From JADHMP01 sp016779985 (GTDB lineage: Bacteria; Bacteroidota; Bacteroidia; Flavobacteriales; Flavobacteriaceae), in NCBI GenBank assembly GCA_016779985.1, contig JADHMP010000007.1, positions 34,383-98,382 of the forward strand: a stretch of DNA of 64,000 nucleotides, written 5' to 3'. Every line of letters begins with the position of its first letter. Positions within the stretch are counted from its first letter, which is position 1. Made by a program: the position numbers and the translations under genes. This document shows positions 7,831 through 14,936 of the stretch, piece by piece. The notes beneath the pieces were generated by a model that saw only the letters and a list, made by a program, of their open reading frames with translations, ran no database searches and was not told the DNA's origin.

Positions 7831-8712
7831 TTAAGATAATAGTTTTTTTGGGTTTAATATGATTTTTCTTTGGGATTTAAATGGAATTTGGATTACGCTT
7901 CGTGTTCCAGCCTCCACTCCTTTGCGGTTCAAATCTTCCATATAAAAAGACATTTTTTGTTTCTTTAGATAGTTATAAATATCTATTCTTTCGCGAAGGA
8001 TTTGAGTAGCATAAGATTTATGTGTTTTTTTATTAGCGTTTCTTTTTTGTGAGGCTTTCCTGCCAATGCCATTGTCTTCAATTATAACTTCAAGAAATCC
8101 TGATTTCTCTGTAAAAAAAATTTCAATTTTCCCACTACCTCTTAATGGTGTAATTCCATGTATGATTGAATTTTCTACAATAGGTTGTAATAACATTGGA
8201 TTTATGATGTAAATTTCTTTCGGATTTTTTAAACTATAGTGAAACTTATATTGTATATCTTTATCTAATCGTATTTGTTGCAATTCTACGTAGGTAATGA
8301 GATATTCTACTTCATCCTCTAATGTTATTCCCTCCTTGTCGCCCATCTCTAATGTAAATCGTAGTAGTTTTGATAACATCCCTATGTACCGATTGGATTC
8401 TTTTTCTCCTTTTAACATCATTAGACTCTGTACGCTGTTTATTGCGTTGTAAATAAAATGAGGATTCATTTGAGCCCGCAAAGAGCGCGCTTCAAGTTCT
8501 GCAATATGGCTTTTGTATTCTGATTTTACTATATCTGAATTTCGCTGAAAAAAAAGGAAAAAACTAACAACCAGTAAATTGGAAATTAAAAGTGGCAAAT
8601 AGTCAAAAAAAACGTTATATGAAGTTGTTTCTTCGTGTTCAATAAGACTATTAGAAATAACAAAAATTGTTTTTAATTGCAACTGATCGATAATCTGGGG
8701 AAAAATTGCCAC
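7831..8712 (-). CDS. LytS/YpdA-type sensor histidine kinase, short N-terminus
   Basis: 293 residues starting at GTG. The His_kinase domain starts near residue 75 with LRAQMNPHFIYNAINS (phosphoacceptor His85), followed by LLQPIVENSIIHGI (N box) and EDNGIGR (G1 box). Only one clear transmembrane segment (37-56) precedes it. Related Bacteroidota kinases usually have larger sensory or multi-spanning N-termini. An in-frame stop sits just upstream of the GTG, so no longer version is possible here. It pairs with the response regulator 11 bases downstream. The gene is divergent from the ArsS cluster, with 78 bases between them. The kinase core is convincing, and the input region may have been lost. 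Confidence 0.88.
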   Translation of the reverse strand: MAIFPQIIDQLQLKTIFVISNSLIEHEETTSYNVFFDYLPLLISNLLVVSFFLFFQRNSDIVKSEYKSHIAELEARSLRAQMNPHFIYNAINSVQSLMMLKGEKESNRYIGMLSKLLRFTLEMGDKEGITLEDEVEYLITYVELQQIRLDKDIQYKFHYSLKNPKEIYIINPMLLQPIVENSIIHGITPLRGSGKIEIFFTEKSGFLEVIIEDNGIGRKASQKRNANKKTHKSYATQILRERIDIYNYLKKQKMSFYMEDLNRKGVEAGTRSVIQIPFKSQRKIILNPKKLLS

Positions 8713-8790
8713 TATGAAAACAATTGGTTAATTTGGGGTTTTGATTAAGTTTTATTTCTTTTCAAAACTAAAATACAATAAATAATTTTT

Positions 8791-9123
8791 ATGACCACAT
8801 ATTACAATCCTGAAGACCTCAAAAAATTCAAAAATATTAGTGATTGGAATCCAGATTTGGGTGCTAAGTTTTTCGAATATTACAATAGTGTTTTTGAAGA
8901 AGGTGAACTTTCTGCTCGAGAAAAATCACTCATTGCTTTAGCAGTGTCACATACGATTCAATGTCCCTACTGCATTGATGCGTACACTCAAGACAGCTTG
9001 CAGAAAGGAATTGAAAAAGAAGAAATGATGGAAGCGCTACACGTCGCAGGTGCCATTCGCGGGGGAGCTAGTTTAGTGCATGGAGTTCAAATGATGAATC
9101 TCCATGATAAATTGAGTATGTGA
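8791..9123 (+). CDS. Arsenosugar-cluster AhpD/CMD-family peroxidase-like protein
   Basis: 110-residue carboxymuconolactone decarboxylase-fold protein. The redox motif CPYC lies at 58-61 in the AhpD-type context SHTIQCPYCIDAY, followed by a conserved helix ending in AGAIRGGASLVHG. Proteins of this subtype occur next to ArsS-type radical SAM proteins, and some are selenoproteins (CxxU). Here both positions are Cys and no TGA is involved. It is probably a thiol reductase or peroxidase supporting the pathway, but its exact reaction is unknown. Its stop overlaps the ArsS start as TGATG. It is the first gene of the plus-strand run. Confidence 0.88.
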   Translation: MTTYYNPEDLKKFKNISDWNPDLGAKFFEYYNSVFEEGELSAREKSLIALAVSHTIQCPYCIDAYTQDSLQKGIEKEEMMEALHVAGAIRGGASLVHGVQMMNLHDKLSM

Positions 9124-10178
9124 TGCCTTTGAAAACGCTACAACGAAAACAACATTTATTTGCTAATCCTCAAAAACAGCTCGCTTTTTTATCAAAGGGT
9201 ATTTTTGCCTCTGGTCAATTGCTTCCTTTTTCAAAACAAATAGAACAGCAACAAAAAGAAGCTTTACGACCAAAAAAACTTGAAACCTTACAACTCAATA
9301 TTGGGTATAAATGCAATCAAACTTGTGCCCATTGTCATGTAGACGCTGGTCCCGACCGAAAGGAAATGATGTCTCGTGAAACACTGCAAAACTGCTTAGC
9401 ATTTATTAAAAAAAATGGACTAAAAAAAGTTGATATCACAGGAGGTGCTCCAGAAATGCACCCAGACTTTAGATGGTTTGTGATTGAAGCAAAAAATATT
9501 GGGGTTGAAGATCTTATGGTTCGTTCCAATTTAACCATTATCACCGCGCACAAAAAATATGCTGATTTACCTCAATTTTTCAAAGCAAATCAAGTTCATG
9601 TTATTTCATCATTGCCCTATTACAAAAAGGGGAAAACTGACCGGCAAAGGGGTTCTGGAGTGTTTGACCAATCAATAATAGCGCTGCAAGCATTGAATGC
9701 TGAAGGTTATGGCAAAACAGACACTGGACTTGCATTGGATTTGGTTTATAACCCCGCAGGGGCTTATCTGCCTGGAAATCAAAATGCTCTTGAACGTGAT
9801 TTTAAAAATGCCCTCCGAAAAGCCTTCCAAATTGAGTTCACTAATTTATTTACAATAACCAACCTGCCTATTAGTCGCTTTCTAGATTTTTTAATCGCTT
9901 CAGAAAATTATGAGCGCTATATGACTACCTTAGTAGATGCTTTTAACCCTGCTGCTATTTCAGGTTTGATGTGTAGCAATACTCTTTCAGTTCGATGGGA
10001 CGGTAGTCTCTATGACTGTGATTTTAATCAAATGTTAGATTTAAAATTAAAAACAACCCAACCACATATTAAAAATATAGATCTTGAAAGCCTTCAAAAA
10101 AGAACCATCGCCGTTCACCAACATTGCTATGGCTGTACTGCCGGAGCTGGAAGTAGTTGTCAAGGAAGTCTAACGTAG
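9123..10178 (+). CDS. arsS: Arsenosugar biosynthesis radical SAM protein ArsS
   Basis: About 351 residues from ATG 9123, which overlaps the preceding stop. A GTG three bases upstream is the less likely start. The radical SAM cluster motif CNQTCAHC sits near residue 64, followed by the glycine-rich DITGGAPEMHP. The C-terminal Cys-rich domain (DUF3641 type) ends with CYGCTAGAGSSC. The family-typical segments LVYNPAGAYLPGNQ and FTITNLPISRF are present. ArsS is known in cyanobacteria to join dimethylarsenic to the 5'-deoxyadenosyl group of S-adenosylmethionine. Here the last motif Cys is Cys, not selenocysteine. The family is clear, and the substrate in this organism is inferred from homology and context. 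Confidence 0.92.
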   Translation: MPLKTLQRKQHLFANPQKQLAFLSKGIFASGQLLPFSKQIEQQQKEALRPKKLETLQLNIGYKCNQTCAHCHVDAGPDRKEMMSRETLQNCLAFIKKNGLKKVDITGGAPEMHPDFRWFVIEAKNIGVEDLMVRSNLTIITAHKKYADLPQFFKANQVHVISSLPYYKKGKTDRQRGSGVFDQSIIALQALNAEGYGKTDTGLALDLVYNPAGAYLPGNQNALERDFKNALRKAFQIEFTNLFTITNLPISRFLDFLIASENYERYMTTLVDAFNPAAISGLMCSNTLSVRWDGSLYDCDFNQMLDLKLKTTQPHIKNIDLESLQKRTIAVHQHCYGCTAGAGSSCQGSLT

Positions 10179-10194
10179 TGGCATTTGTGCAATA

Positions 10195-10809
10195 GTGAAC
10201 CAACTCATCTTACTTTTTGCAAAAACAGCTGTCACTGGAAAAGTAAAAACAAGACTAGCCTCTTCAGTAGGAACAAAAATGGCCCTTTGGGTCTATGAAC
10301 GATTATTGGCAAAAACAATATTAGTGCTAAACAATATACCATACGATATTGCTGTATTTTATGATCCTGAGGTTCCTGCTACACTATTTGCCCTGGAAAA
10401 TGCAAAATTTCATTTCTCTCAACAAGGGAGTGACCTAGGGGAGCGAATGAATAAGGCTTTTCAATGGGGATTTGATATGGGTTACAAGAAAATTTGTGTT
10501 ATTGGAACTGATCTTTGGGAAATAAATTCTGAACTGATTATAAAAGCATTTGATGAGTTGTATAACAATGATTTTGTCTTAGGCCCTGCATCAGACGGTG
10601 GATATTATTTATTAGGTATGACAAAACCCTTTCCTAAACTTTTTCTCAATATGCCCTGGAGCAGCAACACATTGTTGAACCAATCAAAAGCCATACTATC
10701 AGAAGAAAAAGTGAGTCTGCTTGTAGAAAAAAATGATATCGATACTTTGGACGACCTAGAAGCTAATCCCGCACTTTACAAAGAATATTTAATGTATTTC
10801 AAATCATAA
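10195..10809 (+). CDS. TIGR04282-type arsenosugar-cluster transferase (DUF2064)
   Basis: 204 residues, GTG start. This is a nucleotidyl/glycosyltransferase GT-A fold of the DUF2064 family. The N-terminal AKTAVTGKVKTRL resembles the nucleotide-binding loop of such enzymes, and IGTDLWEI then GPASDGGYYLLGM are the signature strands. In related genomes it is associated with rSAM/Cys-rich (ArsS) loci. Its reaction has not been shown. Transfer of a sugar or activated group to the arsenosugar scaffold is inference. It starts 16 bases after arsS and ends 2 bases before the phosphorylase, so co-transcription is very likely. Confidence 0.85.
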   Translation: MNQLILLFAKTAVTGKVKTRLASSVGTKMALWVYERLLAKTILVLNNIPYDIAVFYDPEVPATLFALENAKFHFSQQGSDLGERMNKAFQWGFDMGYKKICVIGTDLWEINSELIIKAFDELYNNDFVLGPASDGGYYLLGMTKPFPKLFLNMPWSSNTLLNQSKAILSEEKVSLLVEKNDIDTLDDLEANPALYKEYLMYFKS

Positions 10810-10811
10810 AA

Positions 10812-11633
10812 ATGGAATTAAAACGAAAGCTTCAAGAAGCAATTGAATACGTGCAAAAGGAAGCAATTCCTGAGACCGCCTTAGGAATGATTTTAGGTAC
10901 TGGTTTCGGTAAAATAGTGCAGGAGCTGAAAATTGAAAAAAAAATTGCCTATGACCAGATCCCACATTTTCCAAAGCCAACAGTAATGTCGCACGAGGGC
11001 TATTTGCTCTATGGAATGCTCTTTAATGTACCCATACTCGTTTTCCAAGGACGCTTGCATAGATATGAAGGCTATAGTTATTTTGAAATCACACTTTTAG
11101 TACGTCTTTTTAAGGCTTTAGGAGGCAGCACATTGCTTTTGAGTAATGCAGCTGGGGCCGTAAATTTAACCTTTAAAAAGGGAGATCTAATGGTCATTAA
11201 AGACCATATTAATTTACAGGGAGGCTCTCCTCTAGCCGAAAAGGGAATCGCTGAAATGGGAGCTCGTTTTGTAGATATGCGTTTGCCCTATGATACTGAA
11301 ATATGCAAGTTGTTATTGGCTCAGGCTAAAAAGCAAAAAATTGTTATTAGGGAAGGTGTCTATGCAGCAGTTGTGGGGCCGCAACTTGAAACTGCAGCAG
11401 AATATCGATATTTAAAAATTATAGGAGCGGATGCTGTGGGAATGTCCACTGTTCCAGAAGTAATTGTTGCTCGACAATTGCAGCTCCGAATTTTAGCAGT
11501 AGCCTTCATAACAGACATATGTGACCCCAACGATCTAGCACCAATTGATATTCCTGATATTCTAGCCAGTGTAGAAAAAGGAGAAAAACAATGGCTAAAA
11601 CTTCTAAAAAGAATAGTAGCTCATCTTCAATAA
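10812..11633 (+). CDS. Purine nucleoside phosphorylase (PNP/MTAP family) of the ArsS cluster
   Basis: 273-residue trimeric-type phosphorylase that cleaves a purine nucleoside with phosphate. Family motifs are ILGTGFG (28-33), GRLHRYEG (80-87), SNAAGA (111-116), VVGPQLETAAEYR (187-199) and GMSTVPE (210-216). Glu193 matches human PNP Glu201. Asp235 replaces PNP Asn243, and Ile247 replaces His257. Methylthioadenosine phosphorylase has Asp and Val at those two places. This suggests a 6-aminopurine substrate with a modified, hydrophobic 5' position. The position after arsS makes an arsenic-bearing 5'-deoxyadenosine a plausible substrate. Plain methylthioadenosine salvage is the main alternative. 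The family is sure; the substrate is inferred. Confidence 0.9.
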   Translation: MELKRKLQEAIEYVQKEAIPETALGMILGTGFGKIVQELKIEKKIAYDQIPHFPKPTVMSHEGYLLYGMLFNVPILVFQGRLHRYEGYSYFEITLLVRLFKALGGSTLLLSNAAGAVNLTFKKGDLMVIKDHINLQGGSPLAEKGIAEMGARFVDMRLPYDTEICKLLLAQAKKQKIVIREGVYAAVVGPQLETAAEYRYLKIIGADAVGMSTVPEVIVARQLQLRILAVAFITDICDPNDLAPIDIPDILASVEKGEKQWLKLLKRIVAHLQ

Positions 11634-11692
11634 GATGCTAATAAATCAATCACTGAGAAGATTTACTTATTTTTGATCATCGCCTTTAGCCC

Positions 11693-12400
11693 ATGAAAAC
11701 TTTTCTTAGCTTTTTTACTTTATATTTTTTCATTCTGTTTTGCTTATCAGGGTTTTCTCAAAAAAACATTCATATGCGGTGGGGTCAAATGCTTGGCAAA
11801 TATGTCTCAGATTCTGGAAAAGTAAATTATTTGGCTTGGCAAAATGAATCGGCTGAACTTGATGCTTATCTTGAGGGACTAGCAAATATGCCTCCACGGG
11901 AAAACTGGCCTTTACCACAAAAATTAGCCTATTGGATAAATGCATACAATGCCTTAACAATACAATTGATATTAAAAAACTATCCCATAGGAAGTATTCG
12001 AGATATAAAAAAACCATGGAGTCGGATTGTTTTTAAAACCAATGATAAGTCATATTCTTTACATTTTATAGAACATGAAATATTAAGGAAATTGGGTGAG
12101 CCCCGTATTCATTTTGCCATCAATTGTGCTTCTATTTCTTGTCCTAAATTGCAAAACAAACCTTTTGTAGGCAACCAGCTCACCGATCAACTAGAGGCAG
12201 CCACTTCTTCCTTTATTTTAGACGAAACAAAGAATAATTTCAACTATGAAATCCCTAAGGTATCGCGAATATTTTTGTGGTTTGGAAAAGATTTTGGCAC
12301 CAAACTAGAACGCAAAGCCTTTTTAGAAAAATACTCAGGGAAAAATCTCCACTCTGAAAAGCTAGACTATTTGGACTATGAATGGGGGCTCAACGAATAG
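11693..12400 (+). CDS. DUF547 domain protein with signal peptide
   Basis: 235 residues. The signal peptide is residues 1-22 (hydrophobic core, ends near GFSQ). The mature part is a DUF547 domain with its characteristic KLAYWINAYNALTIQLIL, IHFAINCASISCPKL and late FLWFGKDFG segments. The domain has a transglutaminase-like helical part with a conserved Cys (NCAS), but no activity is established. It is probably periplasmic or secreted. Its 3' end overlaps the next glycosyltransferase by 23 bases, so it is translated with the cluster. DUF547 genes recur beside ArsS-type loci in Bacteroidota as I recall, but the function is unknown. Confidence 0.85.
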   Translation: MKTFLSFFTLYFFILFCLSGFSQKNIHMRWGQMLGKYVSDSGKVNYLAWQNESAELDAYLEGLANMPPRENWPLPQKLAYWINAYNALTIQLILKNYPIGSIRDIKKPWSRIVFKTNDKSYSLHFIEHEILRKLGEPRIHFAINCASISCPKLQNKPFVGNQLTDQLEAATSSFILDETKNNFNYEIPKVSRIFLWFGKDFGTKLERKAFLEKYSGKNLHSEKLDYLDYEWGLNE

Positions 12401-13082
12401 TGTTTCTTTAATTGCTGCTGTTTGGAATGAAAGACCAATATTACCTCATTGGATCAATATGTTATTTGATAAAAAAGAGGGAGACATTGAAATAATTGTG
12501 GTGGATGGAGGAAGTACCGATGGAAGTTGGGAATGGCTTCAAGATCAAAAACAGATCAAAATTTTTCGATCTGACAAAGGGAGAACTACTCAATTTCATT
12601 ACGGTGCTCAAAAAGCTATTGGTTCAATTTTATATTTTGTTCATGTGGATACAGTACTTCCACAAGGGTTTGATCTTTTATTGAAGAAAGCAAGAACTCA
12701 AAACTACATGGCGGGTTGTTTCAGATTGCACTTTGCTCCTTCAAATCCACTAGGTTTACGCATTGCCAGCTGGGGCACTAGGTTGAATCACTTGCTCTTT
12801 AGAGGGGGAGACCAAACTCTTTTTATCGACAAAAAACTCTACCAATCTATTGGAGGTTTCGATCCCGCTTATCAAGTTTGTGAGGACATCAATCTCATCA
12901 AGAAGATCTACAAGCAAACAGTCTTTAAAATTTTACCACAATATGTGACTACAGACTCAAGAAAATTCACTCAAAAGGGAACCGCTTATTTACTCTTCCA
13001 CTTTAGGATATTGCATTTTTTACATTGGCTTGGTGTTAGCCCTAAGAGTCTTTTAAACTATTATAAAACATTTATAAATTAA
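12378..13082 (+). CDS. TIGR04283-type arsenosugar-cluster glycosyltransferase (GT2)
   Basis: 234 residues, family GT2 with the TIGR04283 pattern. VSLIAAVWNE is the first strand, IEIIVVDGGSTDGS the nucleotide-binding loop, FVHVDT the metal-binding DxD-like motif and QTLFIDKKLYQSIGGF the acceptor region with the later ED pair. It would transfer an activated sugar or glycerol-type group in the cytoplasm. The ATG at 12378 lies inside the DUF547 gene. Paired TIGR04282 and TIGR04283 transferases are a hallmark of ArsS-type clusters. The acceptor is not known. Confidence 0.88.
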   Translation: MNGGSTNSVSLIAAVWNERPILPHWINMLFDKKEGDIEIIVVDGGSTDGSWEWLQDQKQIKIFRSDKGRTTQFHYGAQKAIGSILYFVHVDTVLPQGFDLLLKKARTQNYMAGCFRLHFAPSNPLGLRIASWGTRLNHLLFRGGDQTLFIDKKLYQSIGGFDPAYQVCEDINLIKKIYKQTVFKILPQYVTTDSRKFTQKGTAYLLFHFRILHFLHWLGVSPKSLLNYYKTFIN

Positions 13083-13085
13083 AAT

Positions 13086-13274
13086 TTAAATACCTTCTAC
13101 AACGAGATAGTAGGCTCCAAATAACATGACGTAAAGCAAGCCACATGAGGTTAAAAAGATGACTGCATAAAGTGCAGCTGAAAACCAATCGAAGCCTTCT
13201 TTGAAAACTTCTAATATTTTAAATAAAATAATAAATGCACCTGTGAGAAAAAGTATCCAGATTAAATAATACAT
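13086..13274 (-). CDS. Small membrane protein, 62 residues
   Basis: Two predicted transmembrane helices (about 3-20 and 31-56) with a short charged linker (EVFKEGFDWF). It starts with ATG on the minus strand and converges on the GT2 gene, with 3 bases between the stops. No family was recognised. Codon-level plausibility and clean hydrophobic pattern favour a real gene, but short AT-rich hydrophobic ORFs also arise by chance. Its upstream region is the non-coding gap 13275-13621. Confidence 0.5.
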   Translation of the reverse strand: MYYLIWILFLTGAFIILFKILEVFKEGFDWFSAALYAVIFLTSCGLLYVMLFGAYYLVVEGI

Positions 13275-13621
13275 AAGATTTGGGGGGGTTAGTTAGTGAA
13301 AATATTGTTTGAAATAATTCCCTTTGAGGTAGAAAAGGGTGTTGATTTGACTACCGCTCGTAATGATTTTCTTTGGGAGATTTAAAAAGAAACGTGTCAA
13401 ACTTTCAAGTTGTTGTTTAATAAATAGTGTCATTTGTCCAGAGTAGATTGTTAATTTGGGATATAGAAAATCATTTTACGGTAAAGAAAAATTTTTTAAG
13501 TGGAGTTGATTTGAATATTTTTTTTACTTTGTATTTGGGGCATTAAGAGATAGATTTTTATTGATTTGTTTATAGGCCTACTCAAATATAAAGAATAAAT
13601 TCTAAACTGATAATATTCGAT
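13275..13621. other. Non-coding gap within the ArsS region
   Basis: 347 bases without a convincing ORF, lying between the small minus-strand membrane gene and the plus-strand FAD oxidoreductase. It may carry promoters for both. On the minus strand a TATATTTG sequence (13583-13590) fits the Bacteroidota -7 box. On the plus strand I found no clear match close to the TTG start at 13622. No hairpin terminator or RNA fold was apparent. The gap divides the ArsS cluster proper from the redox and glycosyltransferase part. Confidence 0.5.
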
Positions 13622-14932
13622 TTGCAAGTTTTAAAAACTGACTATACCTTCATCATTATTGGCAATGGAATAGCTGGCACTACTGCAGCCAGAAACCTGC
13701 GAAAGCATTCTGACGAGAGTATTCTAATTATATCAGATGAAACTCCTTATTTTTTTTCTCGTACAGCTTTAATGTATGTCTTTATGGGGCACATGCGTTT
13801 TGAAGATATACAGCCTTATGAAAAAGAGTTTTGGACACAGAATAAGATTGATCTTCTTCAACAGACTGTCACTCGTATTTCATCTAAAGAAAACACAATA
13901 ATGTTAGCTTCGGGACAAACAATTGGCTATGCTACATTGATTCTTGCTACTGGTTCTAAACCAAAACATATTTCCCCTCTAGATCCAGAAATTAAAGGGG
14001 TACAAAGTTTTTATCACAAGCTGGATTTAGAAAATTTAGAGCATTGGGTTCAAGACACTCAAAATGCTTTGGTTGTTGGTGGGGGACTAATAGGAATTGA
14101 ATTAGCAGAGATGCTTCATAGTAGAAAAAAGAATGTTCATTTTTTGATTCGTGAAGACTATTTCGGAGGAATGATACTCCCTGTAGAGGAGAGAAAAATG
14201 GTTACTGAACATTTACAAAAACATGGAATTAATCTATACTTAGAAGATACTGTTGACAAATTATTAACAGATGAAAATGGAAGAATTAAGTACGTACAAA
14301 CAACGCAAGGAAAAAAAATAACCTGCGAATGGCTAGGATTAGCGGTTGGTGTAGATCCAAATATCGGTTGGCTCCGAAACAATTCAATCGACACTCAAAA
14401 GGGCATTCTAGTCAATGAATATTTACAGACCAATGTAGACAATATTTATGCTATTGGTGATTGTGCTCAGCTTATTCATCCTCCTAAAGACCGAAAAGCT
14501 ATTGAGGCAGTATGGTACAGTGGAAGAGCAATGGGTGAAACTGTAGCCAAAACACTTTGCGGAAAGCCTACAGTCTATAATCCAGGACCATGGTTTAATT
14601 CTGCTAAATTTTTTGATATAGAATACCAAACTTATGGTCAAGTGCAATTGAAACCCAAAAAAAACGAAGAACAACATTTATTTTGGAAACATCCGAAAAA
14701 AAATCGTTCATTACGGCTAGCCTTCGAGCCTTCTTCTGAACGGTTTTTGGGAATTATTGCTCTCGGTCATAGGTTAAGACATCATCTCTTTGATAAATGG
14801 ATTAGAGAAAAAAGAAATCTTTCCTACGTAATTGATCATTTACCAAAGGCAGACTTCAATCCAGAATTGACAAGAACGGCTTATGACAAAATGAATTTTA
14901 AATCGCAATGGCACAAACTTCAAAAAGCATAA
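13622..14932 (+). CDS. FAD/NAD(P)-dependent oxidoreductase
   Basis: 436 residues, probable TTG start because no upstream ATG exists and the FAD motif begins at once. The N-terminal FAD-binding IIGNGIAGTTAARNLRK (GxGxxG) starts near residue 12. A second dinucleotide motif, VVGGGLIGIELAEML, lies near 148-162 and should bind NAD(P)H. The FAD-ribityl motif YAIGDCAQ is near 280. No redox-active CxxC pair is near the FAD, so it resembles rubredoxin or ferredoxin reductases rather than disulfide reductases. The membrane polyferredoxin gene starts 4 bases after its stop. The pair probably moves electrons from NAD(P)H to a membrane Fe-S protein. Confidence 0.85.
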   Translation: MQVLKTDYTFIIIGNGIAGTTAARNLRKHSDESILIISDETPYFFSRTALMYVFMGHMRFEDIQPYEKEFWTQNKIDLLQQTVTRISSKENTIMLASGQTIGYATLILATGSKPKHISPLDPEIKGVQSFYHKLDLENLEHWVQDTQNALVVGGGLIGIELAEMLHSRKKNVHFLIREDYFGGMILPVEERKMVTEHLQKHGINLYLEDTVDKLLTDENGRIKYVQTTQGKKITCEWLGLAVGVDPNIGWLRNNSIDTQKGILVNEYLQTNVDNIYAIGDCAQLIHPPKDRKAIEAVWYSGRAMGETVAKTLCGKPTVYNPGPWFNSAKFFDIEYQTYGQVQLKPKKNEEQHLFWKHPKKNRSLRLAFEPSSERFLGIIALGHRLRHHLFDKWIREKRNLSYVIDHLPKADFNPELTRTAYDKMNFKSQWHKLQKA

Positions 14933-14936
14933 TTTG

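Noticed and set aside
8964..8973. Selenoprotein form of the AhpD-like and ArsS proteins
   Set aside because: The key motifs (CPYC in the AhpD-like protein, SSC near the ArsS C-terminus) use ordinary Cys codons, and no in-frame TGA interrupts either gene.
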